Shown here: in pieces, positions 5,655-11,344 of the stretch | Layout of the letters: each line of letters starts with the position of its first letter | Position numbering within the stretch: the stretch's first letter is position 1 | Origin: a bacterium | Lineage (GTDB): Bacteria > JAHJDO01 | Direction of reading: 5' to 3' | Assembly: GCA_023129655.1 (NCBI GenBank) | Contig: JAGMBN010000031.1 | Coordinates: 1-11,344 of the forward strand | Length of the DNA: 11,344 nt | The notes under the pieces: generated by a model | What the model was told of the DNA's origin: nothing | The model's input: only the letters and a program-made list of their open reading frames with translations | Databases searched by the model: none | Position numbers and translations under genes: made by a program

Positions 5655-6185
5655 ATGTCAAAGATATTAACCAGAAAATCACGGAATCGTTTGGAAGGAT
5701 ATGATTATTCACAATCAAATTATTATTATGTAACGATTTGCACCGGTAATCAAAAAGAATGGTTTGGGAAAATTGAAAATAACCAAATATTATTAAATTA
5801 TCATGGGCAAATCGTTAAACAACAATGGCAGTGGCTGGCAAAACAATATTCATATATTGAATTAGACGAATATGTTGTCATGCCTAATCATATTCATGGT
5901 ATCTTAATTATGAATGATTCTATACGGACAGGTCTCGACCTGTCCCTACATAAAATTAAATCATTATCATCATTGATTGGCGCGTTCAAAACAACATCAT
6001 CTAAACTAATTCATCAAAATGGGTTATCTGGCTTTACCTGGCAGCGTTCATTCTACGATCACATAATCAGAAATGATAAATCATTGGATAAAATACGTGA
6101 ATACATTTCAAATAACCCATTGAAATGGGATGATGACGAAGAAAATATCAAAAATAAGAAATTAATGGGTCAGGCATCAGAATAA
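5655..6185 (+). CDS. REP-associated tyrosine transposase (RAYT, Y1/HUH family)
   Basis: A 176-residue single-strand DNA transposase of the IS200-like Y1 group. RLEGYDYSQSNYYYVTICT (12-30), EYVVMPNHIHGI (72-83, with the metal-binding HUH pair H79/H81) and WQRSFYDHIIRN...IREYISNNPLKW (129-158) are the standard blocks. Y150 in EYISNNP is my candidate for the nucleophile. RAYTs act on REP hairpins with a GTAG-like foot, and two such hairpins are here: one in front of the gene and one inside it, where it encodes residues 91-98 in the loop after the HUH motif without breaking the frame. I chose ATG 5655 because the family's N-terminus begins near there. The ATG at 5607, overlapping the recQ stop, is in frame and would add 16 residues encoded by the hairpin; neither has a strong ribosome binding site. 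It lies within the rightward gene block and appears intact. Confidence 0.88.
   Translation: MSKILTRKSRNRLEGYDYSQSNYYYVTICTGNQKEWFGKIENNQILLNYHGQIVKQQWQWLAKQYSYIELDEYVVMPNHIHGILIMNDSIRTGLDLSLHKIKSLSSLIGAFKTTSSKLIHQNGLSGFTWQRSFYDHIIRNDKSLDKIREYISNNPLKWDDDEENIKNKKLMGQASE
5926..5949 (-). repeat. GTAG-footed REP hairpin, copy 2, inverted and inside the RAYT gene
   Basis: GGACAGGTC/GACCTGTCC (5926-5945) with centre TC, followed by CTAC (5946-5949), which is GTAG on the minus strand. The stem is identical to copy 1; only the 2-base centre and outer flank differ. The two copies face each other across about 300 bases that hold the first half of the gene. Confidence 0.8.
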
Positions 6186-6203
6186 TGGCAAAAGGACATT
6201 TAG

Positions 6204-6857
6204 ATGAAAGCAGTATGTAATGTTTTAGACGTTGGACTTAAGGATTATATGGAAGTCTATGATCTCCAGAAAAAATTATTGGCTGAAAGGATTAAGAATA
6301 AGATTCCGGACACACTTATATTAACGGAACATTCTCCAACATTTACAATAGGCAGAAAGGGCGGCAGGGAAAATATCCTTGTCAGTAATGAGGTTCTGGG
6401 AAAGAATGGAATAAAAGTTTACGAAGTAGACAGGGGAGGGGATATAACATACCATGGCCCTGGGCAGATAGTTGGCTATCCAATTATGAATCTTGCTGAA
6501 TGGAACAAGGATATACATTTTTATCTAAGGAGCTTGGAAGAGGCAATAATCAGGTTTTTATCGCATTTTAAAATAATGGCTGTCAGAATGAATAATTACA
6601 CAGGTGTTTGGGTAGGGGACTGCAAGATTGCAGCCATAGGTATTGGAGTGAGCAAATGGACGACTTTTCACGGGTTTTGTATAAACATTAATCCTAACAA
6701 GAAGCATTTTGGAATGATAACTCCGTGCGGTATAACAGACAAAAAAGTAACGTCTCTGGATGAATTAACAGGAGAGACAACTGATATGGGCAAAGCAAAA
6801 CAAGTTCTCGTTAATGAGTTTGGAAATTGTTTTAGAAGAGAGATGAGATATGCATAA
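6204..6857 (+). CDS. lipB: Lipoyl(octanoyl) transferase LipB
   Basis: Moves octanoyl from acyl carrier protein to the lipoyl domains of 2-oxoacid dehydrogenases or glycine cleavage H protein, the first step of lipoate synthesis. The 217-residue length is normal. Motifs: HSPTFTIGRKGG (43-54), RGGDITYHGPGQIVGYPI (77-94), the catalytic lysine in CKIAAIGI (K141), FHGFCININPN (155-165) and the catalytic cysteine in ITPCGITDKKVTSL (C175). AAAGGA precedes the ATG at suitable spacing. It starts 18 bases after the RAYT and overlaps lipA by 8 bases, so the two lip genes are translated from one message. No lipoate-dependent complex is encoded in the window. Confidence 0.97.
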   Translation: MKAVCNVLDVGLKDYMEVYDLQKKLLAERIKNKIPDTLILTEHSPTFTIGRKGGRENILVSNEVLGKNGIKVYEVDRGGDITYHGPGQIVGYPIMNLAEWNKDIHFYLRSLEEAIIRFLSHFKIMAVRMNNYTGVWVGDCKIAAIGIGVSKWTTFHGFCININPNKKHFGMITPCGITDKKVTSLDELTGETTDMGKAKQVLVNEFGNCFRREMRYA

Positions 6858-7716
6858 AAAATTGCCTAATTGGCTTAAGAAAAAGATACCTGATATGAAA
6901 CAGGTTGAGGAAACAAGAGACATTCTCAAAAGATTAAACTTAAATACAGTATGTGAAAACGCAAAATGTCCTAATATAGGAGAATGTTTTTCACGCCATA
7001 CCGCAACCTTTATGATACTTGGGGATGTTTGCGCGCGAAACTGTAGGTTTTGCGCAGTAGAGCATGGCATTCCTTTGCCGGTTGATAAAAATGAGCCGGA
7101 AAGATTAGGCAAGGCGGTTTCCGAATTAGGATTAAAATATGTTGTTGTAACTTCAGTAACAAGAGATGATCTCAAGGATTATGGAGTGGGTCAATTTGTA
7201 GATGTTATAAACGCCATTAGGAGCCGCAATCCTGAAACCAAGATAGAGATCCTTACACCTGACTTTAAAGGCAGGGAGGATTGTGTGGAACAGGTTGCTC
7301 AAAGCAAGTCCGATGTATTTGGCCATAATATTGAAACTGTTCCAAGTTTATATGAGAATGTGCGGCAGGAAGCGGATTACAGAATATCTCTTAATTTGCT
7401 TGAAATGATAAAGAAGTTTGATTCAAGCATAGTCACGAAATCAGGTATAATGCTGGGACTTGGAGAAACAAAAAAAGAAGTTTTAAAAGTTATGGATGAT
7501 TTGAGACATATTAAATGCGATTTATTGACAATTGGTCAATATTTATCTCCTTCTAAAAATCACTTTCCTGTTAAAGAATTTATTACGCCTGAAATATTTG
7601 AGGAATACAAAAAACTTGCCGAAGATAAAGGTTTTATTGTTGCATCAGGTCCTTTTGTCAGAAGTTCATACAAAGCAGATGAGTTGTTCGCATCTGCGAA
7701 ACAGATACTCAACTGA
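6850..7716 (+). CDS. lipA: Lipoyl synthase LipA
   Basis: Radical SAM enzyme that inserts two sulfur atoms into the protein-bound octanoyl group made by LipB. Length 288. Both iron-sulfur clusters are visible: the auxiliary cluster CENAKCPNIGEC (C35, C40, C46) with the C-terminal serine ligand region RSSY (271-274), and the radical SAM cluster CARNCRFC (C61, C65, C68). Other family blocks are VVVTSVTRDDLKDYG (98-112), EILTPDF (133-139) and TIGQYLSPSKNHFPV (227-241). The ATG at 6850 lies in lipB's last codons (ATGCATAA) and gives the typical N-terminus LPNWLKKKIP. A strong promoter follows the gene, so the transcription unit probably changes here, although I see no terminator. Confidence 0.97.
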   Translation: MHKKLPNWLKKKIPDMKQVEETRDILKRLNLNTVCENAKCPNIGECFSRHTATFMILGDVCARNCRFCAVEHGIPLPVDKNEPERLGKAVSELGLKYVVVTSVTRDDLKDYGVGQFVDVINAIRSRNPETKIEILTPDFKGREDCVEQVAQSKSDVFGHNIETVPSLYENVRQEADYRISLNLLEMIKKFDSSIVTKSGIMLGLGETKKEVLKVMDDLRHIKCDLLTIGQYLSPSKNHFPVKEFITPEIFEEYKKLAEDKGFIVASGPFVRSSYKADELFASAKQILN

Positions 7717-7739
7717 TGTCTGTTTCAGAACGTATTCTA

Positions 7740-7768
7740 TTGACATTATACGGACTTGGCATTATCTT
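7740..7768 (+). promoter_or_regulatory. Near-consensus sigma70 promoter of the aminotransferase operon
   Basis: TTGACA (7740-7745, perfect -35), a 17-base spacer, then TATCTT (7763-7768; 4 of 6 and TA...T present). Transcription would start near 7775, about 20 bases before the ATG at 7796, leaving room for GTGGAG as ribosome binding site. Confidence 0.6.
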
Positions 7769-7795
7769 ATTTGCATAAGTTTAGTGGAGAAAATT

Positions 7796-8992
7796 ATGAA
7801 TTCGTATATCAAACCGGCTGAGAGGACAAAAGAGATTAAATATGCTGTTAGAGATATTATATTAATAGCTGAAAAGGCGGCCTTTCAGGGAAAGAAGATG
7901 ACTTATCTCAACATAGGCGATCCGATAAAATTTGATTTTGAAACACCGCGTCATATTATTGAGGCTGTATATAATGCAATGAAAGATGGAGTTACAGGAT
8001 ATTCTCCATCATCAGGAATTGATGAAGCAATTGAATCTATTAAGAATGAAGCTCATAAAAAAGGAATACGAAATATTCAGGACGCCTTTATCACAAATGG
8101 AGGAAGCGAAGCTATTGAAATAGCATTAACAAGTCTTGTGAATCCTGATGAAAATGTATTAGTGCCTTCGCCCGGTTATCCATTATACACAGCAGTGCTG
8201 GCAAAGCTTGGCGCAGGAATCAATCCATATTATCTGGATGAGGAGAATGACTGGCAGCCTGATATTAATGATATAAAAAGCAAAATAGATAAAAACACAA
8301 GAGCGATTATCCTTATAAATCCTAATAATCCGACAGGCGCAGTTTACACAAGGGAAACCCTTACTCAAATTGTTGATCTTGCTCTTGAGCATAACCTTGT
8401 AATATTTTCCGATGAAATATATGACAAACTTGTTTTTGACGCTGAGGAGCATATTTCCACTGCCTCTATCTCAAAAGAAGCGTCTATCCTTACTTTCGGT
8501 GGACTTTCAAAGTCATACCTTTCCCCGGGACTGCGTATTGGATGGTGTGTTGTAAGCGGTAAAGAGGAAAATTTGGGAGACTATTACAGAGCTATGCAAA
8601 AACTAACACGAGCAAGACTCTGCGCAAATCACCCTGAACAATATGCAATAAAACCGGCTTTAGAAGGAGATCAATCGCATATAAAAGAAGCTAATGCAAA
8701 GCTTAAACGAAGAGCGGATATTACATACCAGATGCTCAATACTATTCCAAACGTCAGTTGTGTAAAACCAAGAGGCGCTTTTTACGCATTCCCTAAAATA
8801 GATGTGCCTGTATCAGACGAGAAATTTGTTTCTGATCTGATCTATGAAACCGGGGTTGTTGTTGTTCCAGGCGCGGGATTTGGACAGAAGCAGGAAACAA
8901 AACATTTCAGGATTGTTTTCTTGCCGAAAGAAGATATACTAAGAGAGGCATATGAAAAAATCAGGCAATTTATAACCAAGGAGGAGTTCTAA
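7796..8992 (+). CDS. alaA: AlaA-like alanine/glutamate-pyruvate aminotransferase (PLP fold type I)
   Basis: A 398-residue class I/II aminotransferase. Long stretches follow the pattern of E. coli AlaA: LNIGDPIKF (38-46), GYPLYTAVL (127-135), INPNNPTGAVY (174-184), SDEIYDKLVFD (205-215), the PLP lysine in GGLSKSY (K239), RLCANHPEQYAIKPAL (274-289), VSCVKPRGAFYAFPKID (320-336) and the carboxylate-binding arginine in HFRIVFLP (R372). AlaA makes alanine from pyruvate with glutamate as donor. The open frame extends upstream into lipA, but ATG 7796 is chosen because it gives the AlaA-type N-terminus and follows GTGGAG and the promoter. The stop overlaps the next start by one base (TAATG). Substrate could differ from alanine given the oxidoreductase partner, so the symbol is by similarity only. 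Confidence 0.88.
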   Translation: MNSYIKPAERTKEIKYAVRDIILIAEKAAFQGKKMTYLNIGDPIKFDFETPRHIIEAVYNAMKDGVTGYSPSSGIDEAIESIKNEAHKKGIRNIQDAFITNGGSEAIEIALTSLVNPDENVLVPSPGYPLYTAVLAKLGAGINPYYLDEENDWQPDINDIKSKIDKNTRAIILINPNNPTGAVYTRETLTQIVDLALEHNLVIFSDEIYDKLVFDAEEHISTASISKEASILTFGGLSKSYLSPGLRIGWCVVSGKEENLGDYYRAMQKLTRARLCANHPEQYAIKPALEGDQSHIKEANAKLKRRADITYQMLNTIPNVSCVKPRGAFYAFPKIDVPVSDEKFVSDLIYETGVVVVPGAGFGQKQETKHFRIVFLPKEDILREAYEKIRQFITKEEF

Positions 8993-10140
8993 TGAAGCAA
9001 GTCAAAATAGGTGTCATAGGAGTAACAGGTAGAGGAGTATTGTGGAAACACTGGCATAAACCTGAAGGAAAATCAATAGTTGCCGGTGGAGCAGATATTT
9101 CAGAGGACGCATTACAAAAGTTTAAGAGCGAAATTAAAGAAAAAGTCTTTACTACATTAGATTATAAAGAGCTGCTCAAAAGAAAGGATATTGACGCAAT
9201 AGCTGTTATGACTCCTGATTTTACGCATGAGGAATACGCTGTAGCTGCACTTAATGCAGGGAAACACGTTTTTCTGGAAAAACCAATGGCTATTACTACA
9301 GAGGGTTGTGACAATATTCTGAAAGCGTGGAAACAATCAGGTAAAAAGCTGATGATCGGATTTAATATGCGCCATATGCGCATTTTCCAGACAATGAAGG
9401 ACATTGCAGATACAGGCACTATTGGCGAGATAAAAGCAGTCTGGGTGCGGCATTTCGTTGGTCGTGGCGGAGCATGGTATTTCCGCACATGGATGTCTGA
9501 GAGAAAGAATTCAACAGGTCTTCTTCTGCAGAAAGCAGCTCATGATATTGATATGATTCACTGGATTACCGGCTCCTACACTAAGAAGGTGGCAGCTTTC
9601 GGCAGTCTGGACTTCTACGGAGGCAATAAACCAAATGATTTAACGTGTCCTGAATGTTCGGAAAAAGAGACATGCACGGAATTTGAATCAGATAAACATA
9701 GTATCAAATGCGCTTTTCGCAAAGCAATTGATGTTGAAGATAACAGTGTTATGATTATGGAACTGGAAAACGGGATAAAAGCATCGTATGAGCAATGTCA
9801 CTTTAGCCCGGATTACTGGAGGAATTATACATTCATCGGCACTGAAGGCAGAATGGAAAATCTTGACGACACTAGCAAAGTAATTGTAAAAACAAGACGC
9901 TCAGGCAAATGGAAAGAATTCTCTGACAGAACCTATGACCTTAAGCCTGTTGAAGGCGGACATGGCGGAGCTGATCCGGTTATAAGTAAGGATTTTGTGG
10001 ACATGCTTCTTACCGGCAAAGAACCTGTTTCAACCCCTGAAGCCGGCAGAATGTCTGTAGCAACAGGATGCGCAGCAACAGAATCATTAAGAAATGGCGG
10101 AAAGATGATGTATATCCCTTTAATGCCTGATTTGGTTTAA
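8992..10140 (+). CDS. Gfo/Idh/MocA-family oxidoreductase with a cysteine-rich insertion
   Basis: A 382-residue NAD(P)-dependent dehydrogenase, usually acting on sugars, inositols or related compounds. The N-terminal Rossmann strand is KIGVIGVTGRG (5-15), the nucleotide-site EKP lies at 96-98 within HVFLEKPMA, and the catalytic-region block is QKAAHDIDMIHWITG (180-194). Between the two domains, residues 219-240 add TCPECSEKETC and a later cysteine (C219, C222, C228, C240), a spacing that could hold a metal; the classical members I know lack it, though some relatives in planctomycete-like groups carry similar insertions. GGAGG precedes the ATG, which shares one base with the aminotransferase stop, so the two are likely made together. 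The true substrate is unknown; a keto or amino acid-linked sugar product would be a guess. Confidence 0.9.
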   Translation: MKQVKIGVIGVTGRGVLWKHWHKPEGKSIVAGGADISEDALQKFKSEIKEKVFTTLDYKELLKRKDIDAIAVMTPDFTHEEYAVAALNAGKHVFLEKPMAITTEGCDNILKAWKQSGKKLMIGFNMRHMRIFQTMKDIADTGTIGEIKAVWVRHFVGRGGAWYFRTWMSERKNSTGLLLQKAAHDIDMIHWITGSYTKKVAAFGSLDFYGGNKPNDLTCPECSEKETCTEFESDKHSIKCAFRKAIDVEDNSVMIMELENGIKASYEQCHFSPDYWRNYTFIGTEGRMENLDDTSKVIVKTRRSGKWKEFSDRTYDLKPVEGGHGGADPVISKDFVDMLLTGKEPVSTPEAGRMSVATGCAATESLRNGGKMMYIPLMPDLV

Positions 10141-10159
10141 ACCTCTAAAAAACTTTGAG

Positions 10160-10187
10160 TTGACAGATAGCCAGATTCATTTATAAG
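10160..10187 (+). promoter_or_regulatory. Near-consensus sigma70 promoter for the four-helix-bundle gene
   Basis: TTGACA (10160-10165), a 16-base spacer and TATAAG (10182-10187; 5 of 6). Transcription would start near 10194, about 50 bases before the ATG at 10247. Among the best promoter matches in the window. Confidence 0.6.
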
Positions 10188-10203
10188 ATTATGCATATAA
10201 CAG

Positions 10204-10221
10204 TTACGCATATATACGTAA
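10204..10221. promoter_or_regulatory. Interrupted palindrome just downstream of the promoter
   Basis: TTACG-CATATATA-CGTAA, with perfect 5-bp arms, placed about 10 bases after the predicted transcription start. GCATATA is also directly repeated at 10193-10199 and 10208-10214. The position fits a repressor operator, but AT-rich sequence makes chance palindromes common. Confidence 0.3.
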
Positions 10222-10246
10222 TAGTAAACACTCAGTGAAGCACAAT

Positions 10247-10657
10247 ATGGGAAATTCTAAATCCGAATATCTAAACTCTAAACAAATTCAAATAACCAAA
10301 ACACAAAATTCAAAACAGTATGACTTGGAAGATCGTACTCTTGAGTTTGCAAGAAGGGTGAGAGCATTTATAAAGAAGTTACCTAAAACAATAGGGAACA
10401 TTGAAGATGGGAAACAGGTTATTAGGTCATCGGGCTCAGTTGGTGCGAACTATATTGAAGCTAATGAGTCATTAAGCAAGAAAGATTTCGCAATGAGAAT
10501 CAAGATTTGTCGTAAAGAAGCGAAAGAAAGCCGATATTGGTTGAATTTGATAGACACGAGCAATAATACTGACTATGATAAGGAAAGAAGGAATTTAGAT
10601 CAAGAAGCTTTAGAACTTACAAGGATTTTTGGATCAATAGTTGAAAGCTCAAAATAA
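10247..10657 (+). CDS. Four-helix bundle protein (PF05635/TIGR02436-like, 23S rRNA intervening-sequence protein family)
   Basis: A 136-residue protein whose core YDLEDRTLEFARRVRAFIKKLP (25-46), QVIRSSGSVGANYIEA (57-72) and KEAKESRYWLNLI (90-102) matches the family named after ORFs in intervening sequences of Leptospira and Coxiella 23S rRNA; Avd of diversity-generating retroelements has the same fold. The free-standing members have no firm function and are thought to bind nucleic acid. Residues 1-24 (asparagine, lysine and glutamine-rich) are encoded by the left AT-rich repeat and are probably not part of the fold. GTG 10235 is an in-frame alternative start; neither has a good ribosome binding site. 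No rRNA or reverse transcriptase is nearby. The right repeat overlaps the stop codon, so the gene is enclosed by inverted repeats. Confidence 0.85.
   Translation: MGNSKSEYLNSKQIQITKTQNSKQYDLEDRTLEFARRVRAFIKKLPKTIGNIEDGKQVIRSSGSVGANYIEANESLSKKDFAMRIKICRKEAKESRYWLNLIDTSNNTDYDKERRNLDQEALELTRIFGSIVESSK
10251..10317 (+). repeat. AT-rich repeat, left (inverted) copy
   Basis: Contains AAATTCTAA and the 20-base segment at 10267-10286, whose reverse complement occurs at 11317-11336 with 18 of 20 matches. The section 10271-10317 also matches the reverse complement of the middle copy at about 32 of 45 positions. It lies within the 5' coding part of the four-helix-bundle gene. Confidence 0.65.
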
Positions 10658-10702
10658 TGTTTAGAACATTTGTATTTAGATTTTTGAATTTATTTAGGAT
10701 TT
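10651..10702 (-). repeat. AT-rich repeat, middle copy
   Basis: Matches 11279-11330 in the same orientation at 46 of 52 positions, with the first 22 identical. It contains the hairpin AATGTT-TAG-AACATT (10656-10670) and overlaps the stop codon of the four-helix-bundle gene. Confidence 0.75.
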
Positions 10703-10721
10703 GATGTATAGAAGAGGTAAT

Positions 10722-11006
10722 ATGAGAGACATTGTTTATTCTGAACATTTGAGGGCTAAGATGAGTTTGAGGCATATACCTGAAGAGTTACCGAGAACTA
10801 TATATAAGCAAACTAATGAGAAATACTATGACAAAGCGACTAAACACAAAATTGCTTTACAAATAGTAGAATATAAAAATAGATTAAGGGAGATGGCTGT
10901 TTCTTATGATGAAACAGAAAAGGAAACAATCATTATCACAATTCATCCAATCAAACCTTATCAGAAAATAAATAGAATAAGAACAGGGAGGTGGGTTAGA
11001 ATATGA
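10722..11006 (+). CDS. DUF4258-like small protein, possible toxin partner
   Basis: A 94-residue protein: MRDIVYSEHLRAKMSLRHIP (1-20), YYDKATKHKIALQIVEYKN (35-53) and a strand region REMAVSYDETEKETIIITI (56-74) ending in HPIK. The opening IxYSxHxxxKMxxRxI, the central RxMxVxY-type strand and IITIHP resemble the DUF4258 family, whose compact alpha/beta shape recalls RelE-like folds. I choose ATG 10722, with GAAGAGG 4 bases upstream, over TTG 10701 and ATG 10704, which fall in the repeat and have no binding site. The stop overlaps the next start as ATGA, the usual layout of a toxin-antitoxin pair. Toxicity is inference from size, pairing and neighbourhood. H9 and H75 are possible functional residues. 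Confidence 0.7.
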   Translation: MRDIVYSEHLRAKMSLRHIPEELPRTIYKQTNEKYYDKATKHKIALQIVEYKNRLREMAVSYDETEKETIIITIHPIKPYQKINRIRTGRWVRI

Positions 11007-11221
11007 AAAAGAAAAAACCTTTGGTGAGTTATGACGAGAAAAGTGACGTTATTTATATAGTTTCTAAGCCAGGGGAGGAAGAGCAATATGTAGAAATAGC
11101 TCCAGGTGTTAATGTTGAACTTGATGACAGGGGAGAGGTAATAGGGATTGAAATCTTGAATGCCTCAAGTTTTCTAAAGCCTGTTGTTCGTCCACTTATT
11201 CATCATATGGAACTGGCGTAA
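11003..11221 (+). CDS. DUF2283-like small protein, possible antitoxin partner
   Basis: A 72-residue protein. VSYDEKSDVIYIVSKPGEEE (8-27), IAPGVNVELDDRGEVIGIEILNAS (32-55) is the DUF2283 pattern (YDee.DvLYi ... pGv.vdld.dGrivGiEIldAS). The function of this family is not established; it is often found next to DUF4258-like genes, and a role as antitoxin or regulator is plausible. ATG overlaps the upstream stop by 4 bases and GGGAGG lies about 10 bases before it. The last residues, HHMELA, follow a short helix. No further gene fits before the window ends. Confidence 0.8.
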   Translation: MKKKKPLVSYDEKSDVIYIVSKPGEEEQYVEIAPGVNVELDDRGEVIGIEILNASSFLKPVVRPLIHHMELA

Positions 11222-11257
11222 TAAACTACAGAGAAAAACTTAGCAGAACCTTTTGTG

Positions 11258-11273
11258 CTCAATAACAATTGAG
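11258..11273. other. Small hairpin after the DUF2283-like gene
   Basis: CTCAAT-AACA-ATTGAG, a perfect 6-bp stem. It has low GC and no T-run, so it is a weak candidate for transcription stop. It lies 37 bases past the stop codon and just before the right repeat. Confidence 0.25.
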
Positions 11274-11278
11274 AACGC

Positions 11279-11344
11279 AAAATAATGTTTAGAACATTTG
11301 GATTTAGGATTTTGTGTTTGTTTAGGATTTAGATATTAGAATTT
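11279..11344 (-). repeat. AT-rich repeat, right copy, running to the window edge
   Basis: Same orientation as the middle copy (46 of 52 matches over 11279-11330) and inverted to the left copy (11317-11336 against 10267-10286). It includes the same hairpin AATGTT-TAG-AACATT (11284-11298). The right end ends AGAATTT, which mirrors AAATTCT at the left copy, so the repeat may end close to the window edge. Confidence 0.75.

Noticed and set aside
6765..7175. 136-codon minus-strand ORF
   Set aside because: It is the opposite-strand shadow of lipB and lipA, both of which are unmistakable.
7532..7795. Upstream extension of the aminotransferase frame
   Set aside because: It overlaps the end of lipA, has no family similarity, and passes through the promoter. 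ATG 7796 has a ribosome binding site and gives the expected N-terminus.
9162..9488. 108-codon minus-strand ORF
   Set aside because: Opposite-strand shadow of the Gfo/Idh/MocA gene, with no family features.
10247..10657. Avd accessory protein of a diversity-generating retroelement
   Set aside because: The fold family is shared, but no reverse transcriptase, template repeat or variable repeat is present in the window.
10251..11344. CRISPR array, because of repeated AT-rich units
   Set aside because: Only three long, diverged copies, one of them inverted, with genes between them. There are no regular spacers.

Overview
The window looks like chromosomal DNA of a low-GC, AT-rich uncultured bacterium. 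AmrS-type radical SAM protein, a Gfo/Idh/MocA oxidoreductase with a cysteine-rich insertion, a free-standing four-helix-bundle (PF05635-like) gene and several small repeat families would suit a candidate-phylum or PVC-type genome such as Omnitrophota. That placement is a guess: no rRNA or other taxonomic marker is present.

Left part (1-3497). The 3' part of prmC (release-factor methyltransferase) runs rightward and collides tail to tail with a leftward amrS-like radical SAM gene that has lost its C-terminal end. Further right, also leftward, are a 59-codon Trm112/YcaR-like zinc-ribbon gene, a GT4 glycosyltransferase with a TTG start, and a 24-codon ORF with an excellent ribosome binding site just in front of it. 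These three probably form one operon. The 3178-3497 gap is rich in structure: two 31-nt inverted arms that each contain an outward sigma70-like promoter, plus two kinds of REP-like palindrome between them.

Middle part (3498-7716), all rightward and tightly packed: an orphan addiction-module antitoxin followed by the last codons of a deleted ParE/RelE-type toxin, then recQ, a REP-associated tyrosine transposase (RAYT), lipB and lipA. The RAYT has two GTAG-footed hairpins of the kind such enzymes recognise, one in front of it and one inside its own reading frame. lipB and lipA overlap and together provide lipoate assembly on target proteins.

Right part (7717-10140). A near-consensus promoter precedes an AlaA-like aminotransferase whose stop overlaps the start of a Gfo/Idh/MocA oxidoreductase. 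The two are probably co-translated; the substrate of the second enzyme is unknown.

Right end (10141-11344) is accessory DNA: a strong promoter, a four-helix-bundle gene, and a DUF4258-like/DUF2283-like pair overlapping by ATGA. AT-rich repeats bracket these genes: one copy in the 5' end of the four-helix-bundle gene, one inverted copy over its stop codon, and another inverted copy at the window edge. The arrangement suggests a small mobile or recombination-prone module. No tRNA, rRNA, CRISPR array or phage gene was seen.
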